This document shows, piece after piece, positions 32,101 through 45,100 of a DNA stretch of 64,000 nt (positions are counted from its first letter, which is position 1; each line of letters starts with the position of its first letter). This stretch comes from Liopterus haemorrhoidalis. Taxonomy: Eukaryota > Arthropoda > Insecta > Coleoptera > Dytiscidae. The notes under the pieces were generated by a model, which did not search any database, was not told the origin of the DNA, and worked only from the letters and a program-made list of their open reading frames with translations. A program made the translations under genes and the position numbers. The stretch lies in contig OZ020625.1 in the NCBI GenBank assembly GCA_963971575.1, positions 30,638,537-30,702,536 on the forward strand, in the 5' to 3' direction.

Positions 32101-32574
32101 TCCCTTACACCCCCCAATTACTTTGTTTGTTGTATATACTATTAAATTTCTATCATTTTTGTGGTATATATTTCGTGTTATTTTTATATTTTCGAATGCG
32201 TCAATTCTTATAATGTTTCGTCTTGTGCATATTTCGGACGAAATTTGTAAAAGAAATATCAAAAATTTGGTAATATTAATATTTACATTATGTGAAATAT
32301 TTATGGATTTTGTAATATTCAAAATGTATACTCTAAATAATGAAGGATTTGAAAGTCCCCATCTTCAAAATTATCTTGTTAATCTTTTGCCATTTTTGCA
32401 CGATTCATTTTGTAAATTTATATTTTTTCAACCCAGAATCAGTAGCTTTTAGATATAAGAACACACTTTTGAAAAATTGTTAATATTATTAGACACAATA
32501 AGGAATTGTAATGCACTGCAAATAAAAAATATAAAAAATCAAATGTTTTTTTTTTTACCTGTAGAACTTTGTAC

Positions 32575-33520
32575 ATGAGTTCAAAAAGAAATTACATAAG
32601 GGGGGTCTGATGACCATATTTTAAGCATATTTTTGTGAAAGTTTTTTCAAATCTATGGTTAAATTTATTCATTTTCAAACTAAGTACATATATAAAGTAT
32701 GTTTTGAAGAAGATACAAAAAAAATTTGAAGGCAAAATATGGCGAAATGAGCCAGCTGTGGCAAATCTTCTCAGACTCCGGGAAAAAAATTAGATTTTGC
32801 GGTGACCAGCATAACTCGTCACTGGATCATCTGAAATCAAAAATCCAAAAAGATTTTGTTAGTTTATGAGTTTGCCGAGGTAATGACGTTGAGTTTTTAT
32901 TTTTAAAATGATTTTTCAGTTTTTAGCGTTACTTAGAAGACAAAAAAAATTAATTCCCCCTAAAAAAAACCTAAAAATGAGTATATTTGTGGTTGTTAAA
33001 TAAAAAAAAACCATGAAAAAAAAATATTTCAACGTCGTTACCTCGGCAAACTCATTAACTAACAAAATCTTTTTGGATTTTTGATTTCAGATGATCCAGT
33101 GACGAGTTATGCTGGTCACCGCAAAATCTAATTTTTTTCCCGGAGTCTGAGAAGATTTGCCACAGCTGGCTCATTTCGCCATATTTTGCCTTCAAATTTT
33201 TTTTGTATCTTCTTCAAAACATACTTTATATATGTACTTAGTTTGAAAATGAATAAATTTAACCATAGATTTGAAAAAAATTCACAAAAATATGCTTAAA
33301 ATGTGGTTATCAGACCCCCCCCCCATAAGGGTTGTCTGTGGAAAAATAAAATAATGTCTTTTGCAAGCTTTATATAAAAATTAACTAATTAATTTTCAAT
33401 AGAAACTTGTGACAACAACAGTGATGACAGTTAATTAATTGACAGTTAAAGCTTGCAGTACACATTATTTTATTTCTCCACAGCCAACCCTTATGTAATT
33501 TCTTTTTGAACACGTGTTAG
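32575..33520. mobile_element. Inverted-repeat MITE interrupted by a foldback
   Basis: The left arm GTTCAAAAAGAAATTACATA is the inverse of the right arm TATGTAATTTCTTTTTGAAC (about 33493-33512). The left arm resumes at 33325 (ATAAGGGTTGTCTGTGGA) after the foldback, so the foldback landed inside this element. Confidence 0.75.
32603..33324. mobile_element. Long foldback element, copy 2
   Basis: Arms of about 290 bp (to 32893 and from 33029) match those of 7803-8552. The spacer is present in reverse complement relative to copy 1. The ends are a G-run and a C-run. The repeated ATAAGGG at both sides is a candidate target duplication, ambiguous because of the G-run. Confidence 0.8.
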
Positions 33521-33544
33521 AACTCGTAGATTCTTCAGTTGTAC

Positions 33545-34668
33545 TAGGGATGGGAAAAAAACATCGATGTATCGAAAACATCGATGTTTGTTTTAAAAAC
33601 ATCGATGTGTTTACCATTGATGGTCAGCTGGCGATATTATCGATAAAACATCGATGTCTACTACCGATGTCTACTACCGATGTCGATGTTTAAACTTTGA
33701 AATTCAGAAACTACCGCTAGAGGCGCTGGAATCTTAAAAATTTAATTTTTATTAAAATTAGTACACAAAATATAAGCGCCATCTATTGTGATATAACAAT
33801 ACTAATAGTGTTAGTTCTTATTCTTCTTAGCAGTTAGCAAAATACGAAAAAATAAGAAGAAACTTCTAATTTTTGCAAACAATGCGAACAACCAAAGACG
33901 CCAACACACTTTTTCTTTTTGAGTCTTGTTGACACTTTTCCAGTTGTTATTCCTCCAATCCCTGGATTTTTGTAAGTTGTCATTAGCTATTTTTTTATAT
34001 ATTGAAGTTGGCTTTTCCTGAACAAAATGATCAAAAGCTTCAATTAATCGATAAAAGTAACTAGAATTGAAAATCTAGTTCCGCCTAAACCAAAGTAACA
34101 GACTCAACTTAAAAAAGTATAAAAATAATTGTGTATGACAGTGTTATTTTTATGTTAAATAATATAAAATTAACATTCAGATTACTATATTAGAATTGTA
34201 ATAAAATCCAATATTTCATTTTAGAAATGTAAAAAGTAAGGTCTGTTCCTTTGGTTTAGGCGGAACTAGATTTTCAATTCTAGTTACTTTTACCGATTGA
34301 TTGAAGCTTTTGATCATTTTGTTCAGGAAAAGTCAACTGCAATATATAAAAAAATATCTAATGACAAATTAAAAACAAGAAAATTGCGGTTAGTTCCGCC
34401 TAATCGTTTGGAATAGACTGTAGGTACAAATTAGGATTATTATATTGGGTATAATAATATTAATGTGAAATTAATTACTATTAAAAAGGAATATTTCTAT
34501 TTCAAAATCTAATAAATGCTTTTTGTGTATTATGTGTTACTTTTTTCGTATTTTATTTTTACATTATTAAATAAAACCTATATAATATAAATAAATAGCT
34601 TTTTTTAATATTAATAAAACATCGATGTTTCCGATACATCGATGTTTTGCCTTCGATGTACAACCCTA
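33545..34668. mobile_element. hAT-like non-autonomous element, copy 2
   Basis: The ends TAGGGATGGGAAAAAAACAT and inverse TAGGGTTGTACATCGAAGGC match the element at 403-1538, in opposite orientation. Flanking octamers AGTTGTAC and GGTTGTAA agree at 6 of 8 positions, a decayed 8-bp target duplication. Nested GGCGGAACTA MITEs are also shared. Confidence 0.78.
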
Positions 34669-35308
34669 GGTTGTAAAGACTTAATAGGTAGCCTTAATAA
34701 TAATTATTTTATACCGTAATGTGGCATTCATGAAACCACAATTTCAATATTTGACAAAATCAGTAACTATAAAATTTTACATAATTATTAAAAATAATTA
34801 CCAGTCGTCAAGGTAGGAATATCTAAACAATTATTTCTAAATTTAGTTGTCATTGTGTAATGAGTTTTTATTTTTCTAATTTTTTTTAAAAATAAACACA
34901 TAAATATATTATATGTTAAGTAGGATTGTAAATATTTTAACAATATATAAAAGTTTTAACAATGCAATGTTATACAAATAATGCATGATAAAAACTTTAA
35001 CTTTTTTGTATAATACTGCAATTTTGAAAACTTTTTTAAAATGTTTCGAAAGTAAATTTGTTCAATAATTAGTTACTTCTACTATCAAAGTTTTTATTAT
35101 ATTGTTTTACTATCAGGCCATGCTCGACCTTCGGACGCCGTTTTTTGTTAAATTCAGTGTCGTAGAAGTGGAATACAAATATGAGGACCAGTGGTGGCGA
35201 TAGCGGGAGTTCCATGGGAGCCCACCTCCCCAAAAATTGCTCTGGTCACTGTTATATGTGATAAATGTATGTTACTGGGTAACAGAGATGTTAGAGAAAT
35301 GTCATGTA
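34669..35308. other. Intergenic, no gene recognised
   Basis: AT-rich, non-coding. The patch at 35190-35250 (GTGGTGGCGATAGCGGGAG) looks like a transposon end but could not be assigned. Confidence 0.35.
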
Positions 35309-36618
35309 CAAGGTGTCTCAAAAGAAATTTTATATTTATTTAGCTTACTGCGTGAACGCAACGTATCCGAGGGGCGCGGGGGTTATGTCAATCGGTAGCC
35401 TGGCTCTTGGGAATTTAGTCGCTATGGAACGTTTCTCGGGAGCAGACCGCGCGTTATGCGTGCGAGAGTTTTACAAAAACGGTGATTCGGCGACTGTAGC
35501 GCGAAGAAAATTCTGCAGTATTCGAGGTTTTCGCCACTTAAATGATGCGCCAAGCATTCCTCTCATTCGACATTGGGTTAAAAAGTTTGAAGAGACTGGT
35601 ACAACGCTGGATAAATCAAAATCCGGGCGACCTAGGTCATCAAGAACGGTAGAAAACGTGGAGAATGTTAATCAGTCTGTTCGTGACGACCCGAACCTTT
35701 GAATTCGGAAGCGCGCAAGTGCTTTAAATGTGCATAGATCATCATTACATCGCATTATGCACAAAGACCTAAAGCTGCACCCCTACAAAATTCAATTGGT
35801 GCAAGAATTAAAGCCCCAAGATGCCAGTCAGAGGCTTAATTTCGTAAATCAGGTGATTGAGCGATTTTCAACGTTTACCAACATTTTGTTTTCGGATGAA
35901 GCTCATTTTCATCTTAATGGCCACGTGAATAAGCAGAACTGCCGCTACTGGAGTGCAACGAATCCGAAACGCAAACATCAGAAACCCCTACATTCGCCTA
36001 AAGTGACCGTATGGGCTGCGATGTCGGCGCGAGGAATTATCGGCCCTTACTTTTTTGAAGACGAAAGGGGGCGTGCAGTTACAGTGAATTCAGAGCGTTA
36101 TGTGGAGATGTTAGACAACTTCTTGGTACCTGAACTGCAAAACTTTCCTGGCTATAACCAAAGAACATGGTTCCAACAGGACGGAGCAACTTCACACACG
36201 TCCAATATGTCTCTGCCACGTGTTCGTGAAATTTTCTCAGGCAAATTGATCTCCCGGAGAGGTGACATAAATTGGCCTCCACGCAGTCCAGATTTAACCC
36301 CTATGGACTTTTTCCTATGGGGTTATCTTAAATCTAAAGTTTACGCCAATAAACCGACTTCACTGGCGCATTTGAAAGAAAATATCCGTCACGAAATGGC
36401 AGCCATCCATGAGTCCACCTGCCGAGACGTCATAAGTAATTTTACTGTTCGATTAAATGAGTGCCGAGAACGCGAGGGTCTACATTTAGACGTTATTATT
36501 TTTAAGAAATAAATCCCCAAAAAGTGTATTTTAATAATTAATAAACATTTTTTCTATATACGGCTTACTTTTTTTTTAATCGATCCACTAAATATAAAAT
36601 TTCTTTTGAGACAGCTTG
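35309..36618 (+). mobile_element. DD41D mariner-like transposon, copy 2
   Basis: 1310 bp, the same length as copy 1. Ends CAAGGTGTCTCAAAAG and CTTTTGAGACAGCTTG (inverted), with TA at 35307-35308 and 36619-36620. It lies intergenically between ACBP1 and ACBP2. The few base differences and no indels relative to copy 1 indicate recent activity. Confidence 0.93.
35424..36512 (+). pseudogene. DD41D mariner-like transposase with one nonsense codon
   Basis: Colinear with the intact transposase at 18518-19606. A single TCA-to-TGA change places a stop at 35700-35702, inside the DNA-binding half. After that the frame is open to 36512. It retains the canonical FSDEAHF (copy 1 has FSDKAHF), WFQQDGATSHT and SPDLTPMDFF. 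It would encode only about 92 residues without readthrough. Confidence 0.9.
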
Positions 36619-36830
36619 TATATTGAGCTTGAATAAAGAATACGCTCCTATTAAGTTATCTTAATATCAGTAGACGTAAACATAAGACATCCCTAGTTGC
36701 CCCCCCCCAGAATTGCTTGGTAAAAAAAAATTTTTACTAAATTTTTTTTTTTTTTCGAAAATTTATACTTATTTTTGCAAAGTTATAAAATATTACTGTA
36801 ATTTTACCGTTTTAAAAGTCTCTTAGTACA
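36619..36830. other. Spacer left of satellite array
   Basis: Contains CCCCCCCAGAATTGCTTGG, shared with about 11863-11880. No gene. Confidence 0.4.
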
Positions 36831-38150
36831 CCCCTGAATAGTTTAAGGTCTTTTCGGACCAGGGTTGTCCAAAACGAATAAAAAAAAACTTATTTGTTAA
36901 AATTATATATTTTTTGGTAAAATTATACTTTTTTGGTAAAATAATATAATTTCTTTGCTGATTAGACCTTTTTAAAAGTTTATTAGTACGTCCTTGAATA
37001 GTTTAAGGTCTTTTCGGACTAGGGCCGTCCTAAACAAAAATATTTTTTTTTTTTTTGTAAAAATTGTACATTTTTTGGTAAACTTATACTTTTTGTGGTA
37101 AATTTGTATATTTTTATTGGTGTTTGGACCTTTTTAAAACCTTCTTAATACGTCCCTGATTACTTTAAGGTCTTCTCGGATTAGGGCTGTCCAAAACGAA
37201 ACCAAAAAACAACTTTTTTAATTAAAATTATAAATGTTTTGGTAAAATAATATACTTTTATTGTAAATTTATATAATTTTATTGCTGTTTGGATCTTTTT
37301 AAAACTTTTTTAGTACTCCACTGATTAGTTTAAGGTCTTTTCGGACCAAGGCTATCCAAAACGAAACCAAAAAACTACTTTTTTAATTAAAATTATAATT
37401 TTTTTGGTAAATTGTACACTGTTATTGTAAATGCATATAATTTTATTTCTGTTTGAACCGTTTTGAAAGTTTCTTAGTACACCCCTGAATAGTTTAAGGT
37501 CTTTTCGGACCAGGGCTGTCCAAAATAAAACCAAAAACCAACTTTTTTAATCAAAATTATAAATTTTTTAATAAAATTTTATACTCTTATTGCAAATTTA
37601 TTGCTGTTTGGACCTTTTTAAAACTTTCTTAGTACACCCCTGAATAGTTTAAGGTCTTTTCGGACCAGGGCTGTCCAAAATGAAACCAAAAACTAACTTT
37701 TTTAATTAAAATTATAAATTTTTTAATAAAATTTTATACTCTTATTGCAAATTTATTGCTGTTTGGACCTTTTTAAAACTTTCTTAGTACACCCCTGAAT
37801 AGTTTAAGGTCTTTTCGGACCAGGGCTGTCCAAAATGAAACCAAAAACTAACTTTTTTAATTAAAATTATTAATTTTTTAATAAAATTTTATACTCTTAA
37901 TGCAAATTTATTGCTGTTTGGACCTTTTTAAAACTTTCTTAGTACACCCCTGATTAGTTTAAGGTCTTTTCGGACCAAGGCTGTCCAAAATGAAACCAAA
38001 AAACAACTTTTTTAATTAAAATTATAAATTTTTTAATAAAATTTTATACTCTTATTGCAAATTTATTGCTGTTTGGACCTTTTTAAAAATTTCTTATTAC
38101 ACCCCTGAATAGCTTACGGTCTTATCGGACCAGGGCTGTCCAAAATCAAC
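36830..38150 (+). repeat. Tandem satellite array, about 156-164-bp units
   Basis: The motif GTTTAAGGTCTTTTCGGACC recurs about every 156-164 bp from about 36841 to 38115 (nine units). Units end CTGTCCAAAA and are followed by AT-rich spacer. The central units (37490-38110) are very alike, the outer ones diverged. The sequence differs from the 170-bp family, although GGACC near a GTCC-type box is shared in style. Confidence 0.9.
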
Positions 38151-38870
38151 TCAAAAAATCCAAATTTTGAACAATACAAAAATAAAATTTGGTATAAATA
38201 TTTTTATTTATTATCCAGGTTAGCCCCTTTGTAAAATTCTACTAGTACGCCACTGAAAAGTCTCCCACTTCAATTCCTGACGTGTCCCCTTTGTAATAGA
38301 GCGAAGTACAGTCTATTGAATTAGTTTTAATCCATCTTTCGTAGTGTTCGCATCTGAACAAGTCAACACAAAAAAATTGTAAGTATTGCATTGAAATTTT
38401 ATAAAAAAATATTTTTTACGGTCTCTAGCAATGTTTACCGGTAAAGTGTGCTGTTGAACCGATCTTACGGTATTGAACCGGTAATTGCAAACGACTCTTT
38501 ACTAGCGTCATACCAACCAAATTTTTTGCTAACAAAATTTCCTGTTGGTCATGTCTTTTAAAAATAGTTTTATTAAAAATTACTTTATCTAAAACCGGTA
38601 TTACGGTTCTAATACTTTTATTTATTTTATTTGTTTAACATTTACCGGTAACATAACGGTACTATAACCTAAGATAACTATTTAAAATATTTTCAAAACA
38701 TGCGTAAACAAAATTTAACATTTGTATTAATTTTTTCATGAATTATGTAAATTTTGATATATTTTTGAACTTAGGTTATTTAAAAATGCAATTTTATATG
38801 CAAATGACTTTAAAAAATTATTTAGAAAAGAGACCTGCCTTTAGTAATTTTGAAAGGAATTTAAAATTGT
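38151..38870. other. Intergenic with TACCGGTAA motifs
   Basis: Non-coding. ACCGGT-containing motifs recur irregularly between 38435 and 38665. No gene or named element. Confidence 0.35.
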
Positions 38871-40120
38871 TTAGAACTACTGGTTGTAGAGATATTTTTA
38901 TGAAATTTTATACAGTTAAACAACAATGTATGAGGTACCTCCAGTCCAAAGTTGGCTGCAATCGGACCTACCGTTTTTGAGAAATAAGGTCTCAAAATTT
39001 TTATTATTGATTTAATTGCCGTTTAATTTTATTTTTAATTTGGTACCTCTGTTTGTGAAGATATTTGTATAAAATTTTATAGAGGTATACAGCAATATAT
39101 AAGTGTTATTCAGTTCAAATTTGGTTCAAATTGGACGGCCCGTTTTTGAGAAATATGGCCTCAAAAATTTTATTATCTATTACAAGTTGTTTTTTTTTTT
39201 TTAATTTAGGACTACTGTTAGTAGAGATATTTTTATGAAAATTTCCACTAGTGGACTACTGTATATGAGACACCTACAGTCCAAATTTGGTTCAAATTGG
39301 ACCACCCATTTTTGAGAAATAAGGCCTCAAAATTTTTATTATATATTACATTTTTTTAAGGACTTTTTTACAGACATTTTTATGAAATTTTATACAGTTA
39401 AACAGTAGTTTATAAGGTACCATCAATCCAAATTTGGTTCAAATCGGACCATCCATTTTTAGAAAAAGACCTTCAAAATTTTTATTAATCCTGCTATCTT
39501 GTTTTTTGTTTTAGAATAACTGTTTGTGAACAGATTTTTATAAAAATTTACACAGTTAGACATAAGTATATGAGGCATATTCAGTCCAAATTTAATTCAA
39601 ATCAGACAACTCAATTTTGAGAAATAGAGCCTCAAACTTTTTATTAATCACCCTATTTTGTTATTTGTTTTAGAACCACTGTTTGTGAACAGATTTTTAT
39701 TAAAAATATACACAGTTAAACATAAATATATGAGGCATATTCAGTCCAAATTAGGTTCAAATCGGACCACCCATTTTTGAGAAATAGAGCCTCAAAATTT
39801 TTAAATGACCCTGTTGTTTTGTTTTTTGTTTTGGAACCACTGTTCGTGAACAGATTTTTATAAAAATTTACACAGTTAAACATAGATATATGAGGCATAT
39901 TCCATACAAATTTCGTTCAAATCGGGCGACCCATTTTTGAGAAATAGGACCTCAAAATTTTTATTAATCACTCTATTTTGTTTTTTGTTTTAGAACCACT
40001 GTTCTTGAACAGATTTTTTTTTAAATTTACACAGTTAGACCCAGATATATGGGGTATGTTCAGTCAAAATTTGGTTCAAATCGGAGCACCCATTTTTTAG
40101 AAATAAGGCTTCAAAATTTT
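38870..40120 (+). repeat. Satellite-like array (GTCCAAATTTGG units), forward
   Basis: Units contain CAGTCCAAATTTGGTTCAAA, then TCGGACCACCCATTTTTGAG and AAATAAGGCCTCAAAATTTT, with periods of about 130-170 bp. At least eight units are recognisable. The same units occur inverted at about 40720-41745. Confidence 0.85.
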
Positions 40121-40720
40121 GGATATTACGTTGAAATGTTCACTTGGTAATAATTTAAAATTGGCATTTCTAGCCAATAATAGATAGCCCTTATCTTGAA
40201 ATATGAAGCAATTATTAGCTAATTCTGAAAATAGTACGTTATCTTCATAAGTGCATTATTACAAAAATTGTCATATCTCAAAAACAGTCAGATATAGACA
40301 ATATTACTTTAATTAAGAGTAACTAGCTTTGATAATTAAACAAATTTTGACGGTTAATATTTTATAGGATTTTTTCCCGAAACGGCTCATTTTAGAGGTA
40401 TGGTTGAGAGTTCTTTGAGGTGGTGAGATATAGATGTGCAATGTTAGGGCACGGTTTAGTCACTGAGTCAAAGATGCAATAATACAGTACCTACAACTAT
40501 ACATAACTAATACAATTTTATTAACTTAACCTTGTATTTTAAAAAATATTATTGTTTTTAAACCATTAATGCCTTTCACTATTTTAATAAAAAATAGTTT
40601 ATTTATACGTGAAATTGTACAAGTCATACCATAAATATTCAAACAGACATTCAGTACATACTTAATTATGAATTCAATATTTAAAATTTAAATCTTAGTA
40701 TATTAAAAATTTTAGGGGCC
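40120..40720. other. Spacer between the opposed satellite arrays
   Basis: AT-rich, no unit structure and no gene. It forms the centre of the inverted arrangement. Confidence 0.5.
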
Positions 40721-41745
40721 TATTTTTCAGAAATAGGTGGTCCGATTTAAACCAAATTTGGACTGAATATACCTCATACGCTAGTGTCTATGTGTATAAA
40801 ATTTTATAAAAATATTCCCATAAATAGTGGTCCTAAATAAAAAACAAATTGCTGTTTAATCGGTAACAATAATTTTGAAGCATATTTCTCAAAAACGAGC
40901 TGTCCGATATGAACCAAATTTGGACTGAAAGTGCCTCATATACTGTTATTTAACTGTGAATTTTTAGAAATTTTTTTTAACGAGTAATGGGTCTAAATAA
41001 AATAAATAAATAAATGTAGTATAAGAGGTAATACAAATAATGAGACTATTTTCGAAAACGGGTAGTCCGATTTGGACCAAATTGGTCCACTTGTGGAAAT
41101 TTTTATAAAAATATCTCCACTAACAGTAGTCCTAAATAAAAAATAAAACCAAATTGTATTGTTAGATAATACAAGTTTTGAAGCCTTTTTTCTTAAAATT
41201 GCGTGGGCCAAATTGAACCTAATTTGGACTGTAAATATATCATATATTGTAGTCCACTTGTGCAAATTTTCATAAAAATATCTCCACCAACAGTGGTCCT
41301 AAAAATAAAACAAAATTGTAGAAGATAAAAAAAAATATATTTGAAGGCCTATTTCTCAAAAATGGCAAGTCCAATTTGAAACAAATTTGGACTGTAGGTG
41401 TCTCATATATTGTAGTCCACTTGTGGACATTTTCATAAAAATATCTCCACCAACAGTGGTCCTAAAAAATAAAAAAAAATTGTATACTAGAAGATAAAAA
41501 AAAAAAAAAAATGAAGGCCTATTTCTTAAAATTGGGTTGTCCAATTTGAACCAAATTTGGACTGTAAGTGTCTCATATATTGTAGTCTAGTTGTGGAAAT
41601 TTTCATAAAAATATATTCACAAACAGGTCAAAAAATTAACACAAGTTTCTAAAAAATAATAAAAATTATGAGGCCTTATTTCTCAAAATTGGTGTGCCGA
41701 TTTAAACCAAATTTGTACCATACATGCACCATATATTATTACGTA
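40720..41745 (-). repeat. Satellite-like array (GTCCAAATTTGG units), reverse
   Basis: Reverse-complement units of the preceding array (TGAACCAAATTTGGACTG, TCTCATATATTGTAGTCCAC). At least seven units. Together with 38870-40120 they form a large inverted array pair. Confidence 0.85.
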
Positions 41746-41940
41746 TAATCTGTCTCAATTTGTAATACGAAACTAGATCTGGTTACTTTGGTGACTGTTG
41801 TGGTGTAAACAGACTTTGGCGTATCCGTGTGAACCAATACTATGATAATATTATAAATGTATTGTCAATGTACAACATAAAAAATGAACTATTCCTGTTA
41901 GTTCCGTATTACAAAATGAGACAGATAATAAATGTGTAAA
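41745..41940. mobile_element. Small MITE with GAGACAGATAAT ends
   Basis: Left TAATCTGTCTCAATTTGTAA and right inverse TTACAAAATGAGACAGATAA bound about 190 bp. Solo ends also occur beside the 46234-47304 element. Confidence 0.65.
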
Positions 41941-42154
41941 TTTTCATAAAAATTCAGGCATAAAAATCAGGGGATCTAAAAATTTCTTTCAAAATAATGG
42001 CTGTATCACTAAGTCAATATTAATATATTGACTTATTTTATCTCTGAAGATATTTATTCGTAAATATTTTATTTGACGAGTAAATATTATGTGACATGCT
42101 TATGCAAACCAATTGTAGATAACCAACGGATTTTTTTTTTTTTTTCTCAGAAAC

Positions 42155-45100
42155 ATGTCTCTCGATGAACAGTTCAATAAGGCCGCTGAAGATGTCAAAA
42201 AACTAAAGTCCACTCCTTCAAATAATGACCTTTTGGAACTCTACGGCCTTTTTAAACAGGCATCTGTTGGTAAGTTAAATATACATATTTTTGAAAGTTT
42301 GCTCTCTATGTAATACTTCACTCAATAAGCATCCGGTCTGACATATATATGGCAACACTGTTGACAGACCCATATGTATTTCTGGATAGTACCAACCTTC
42401 AAACGATACGTGTGAAAATTTCATGACATTCTGACAATTAGTTTAGAGGTTACAGTGGTTTTAGTGACTCCAGTTTTGTAATTTTCAAAAGAAGGGATAA
42501 AAAAGAATTTCGTGTATTGATTAAACATTGTTTTTTGATGGGAAAAAATACTGTTGAAGCCAAACAGTGGCTTGATAAGCGTTATAGAGACTCTGTACCA
42601 GGCAAATCAACTATTACTGATTGGTATGCTGAATTTAAATTAATTAATTTTAATTTTTTTAATTTTAGGAATGTTGGAATGAATGTATCACTCTTGAAGG
42701 AGAGTATGTTGATTAATAAGGTCGAATTACTAAAAAAAAAATGTTTTTCTTAGTTAACCCAGAGACTTATTGAGCGACGTGGTTCCGCAATACACTGCAG
42801 TATCGTCGGTTGCCTATCCGCATACTTTTCAGGGGTAAAATATTATTAAATTTAAAATTTCATATCTCTAAAATGGAAAGAGATAGAGACCTGCGGTTTG
42901 AATTTTTGAAATCTGCGTACATTATTTAGTCTTGGAAAAATTTAAGGCTTTAATTGGCTAGCACACAACTTTTGCTACGGGACTTCATAAATACTTCGAA
43001 ATGCGGAAAAATGAAAAAATGTATATATTTAAAAAATTCATATCTCAATAACGGATAGAGATAGAAACTTGCGGTTTGAATTTTTGGAATTTACACGCTT
43101 TACTTAGTCTTGAAAAAATTTGAGGCCTTAATGGCTAGCACACAACTTTTGCTACGAGACATAAAAAAAACCTTCGAAATATGAAAAAATGAAAATTTTT
43201 ATAGATTTAAAAAATATTTCGAAAACGGGACGAGATAGAGACCTGCGGTTTGAATTTTTGAAATCTACATACATTATTCAGTCTTGAAAAAATTTTGGGT
43301 CTTAATAGCTAGCACACAACTTTTGCTATGGGCGTTAAACAAATTTTCGAAATGTATCAGAAATGGAACATCTTATGAATTTTAAAAATTCATATCTCGA
43401 AAATAGTAAAAGGTAGAGACTTGCGGTTTGTTTTTTTGGAATCTCCATTTATTATATATTGTTGAAAAAATTTGGGGCCTTAATAGCTTGAGCCATTTTT
43501 GACTGAAATTGTTTTGAAAATATCCAAATTTTTGGGTTTGAGTGACTGTATCTCAAAAACTTTAACTGATAAAGCCCTGTGGTTGGAATTTTTGAAATCC
43601 TAAGGTCCGAAATACCCTTAGGGCACATTTTGAACCAATTTGGGAACAAAAATTTTTTTTGAGAAATTTTGATTTTTTCGAAAAAAAATTTGAAATTTCA
43701 AAAATTGGTAACTCAAAAACAGTTGGAGATAGGGACCTGCAGTTTGAAAATTTGGAATACTCATATCTTATTAAGTCTAGAAAAAAAAATGGGGCCTTAA
43801 TATTTCTAGTAGTTTAGTTTGTATAGGGGCCTAACCAAAACCCTTGAAAATGGCCAAAAAACGAAAAAAACGTAAGGGGTATACCTTAAAAAAATCGCGT
43901 TTTTTGACCAAAATTTTTTTGTCTCCGATTTGGCTGAAAATTGGTACTATTATGTATTTTGGGCCGTAGATCTCAAAAATGTGGTCTATTCCGAGCTTTG
44001 GGCTCACATTTTTGAGTAAATTCAAAAATACTCTTTCAAAATTGTCATAATTAATATTCATATTCGTATCCATAATTCATATCTCGAAAACGGTAAGAGA
44101 TAAAGACCTGCGGTAGGAATTTTTGGAATTCTCACATTTTGTTTAGTTTAGAAAAAAATTGGGGACTTAATGGCTAGCACACAACTTTTTTTATGGGCCC
44201 TCAAATAAAATTTCGAAATTCGTCAAAATAAAAAAAAATTTCCTAATAGTTTTAGGTCATTACGGACCAAACATTAATTTTTTCTAGACAAAACAAGATG
44301 TGATAATTCCAAAAATTCAAACTTCAAGTCTCTATTTCTTACCTTTTTTGAGATATGAATTTTTTTAAATTAAAAAAAAATCAAAATTTTCAATAGTTTT
44401 AGGTCATTACGGACCAAACATTAATTTTTTCTAGACAAAACAAGGTGTGAGAATTCCAAAAACTCAAACCTCAAGTCTCTATTTCTTACCTTTTTTGAGA
44501 TATGAATTTTTTAAAATTCCAAAAAAATCAAAATTTTCAATAGTTTTAGGTCATTACAGACCAAACATTAATTTTTTCTAGACAAAACAAGGTGTGAGAA
44601 TTCCAAAAATTCAAACCTCAAGTCTCTATTTCTTACCTTTTTTGAGATATGAATTTTTTAAAATTCAAACACATATCTACCAAAGTTTATAAAATTATTT
44701 TGGGTTCTTACCGGTAAAGTGGTGACTGCTGAGAGCCCAGGGGGGGCATAGGGGGTCTGTGGACACAGATGATATGGCGATTGTAAAGATTGATCCCAAC
44801 TAGGCGCCGTATTCCATCCCATAATCCCTTGATGTGGTGGATACAGCATTGTATTCGGCAAAGGGTTACGATTAAATTTTAAAAAATACTTCTTAAGACT
44901 GGAATTCACAAAAATTCACAAGAATTCACAAAAGTTTTTTAAAAAAATCACAATTTATTCACTTCTAAACAGATGTCAACAAGTCTACGTATTAAAAATA
45001 ACTGAATTAATAAAATTATGCGAAATTCACTAATTAGTTTTTAGATAACACAAAAGTAATAGGATTAAGAAAGTTATATAAAAGATTAATTTAAAATATT

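Noticed and set aside
32123..32452. 109-codon reading frame between the AT-rich repeats and the foldback
   Set aside because: No ATG-type context, hydrophobic AT-driven composition and no recognised family; an overlapping frame exists on the other strand. Treated as chance.
44700..44770. Extension of the ACBP2 coding region into this segment
   Set aside because: ACBP2 exons at 42155-42269 and 45847-45998 already give a complete 88-residue protein with matching phase. This segment reads only on the opposite strand.
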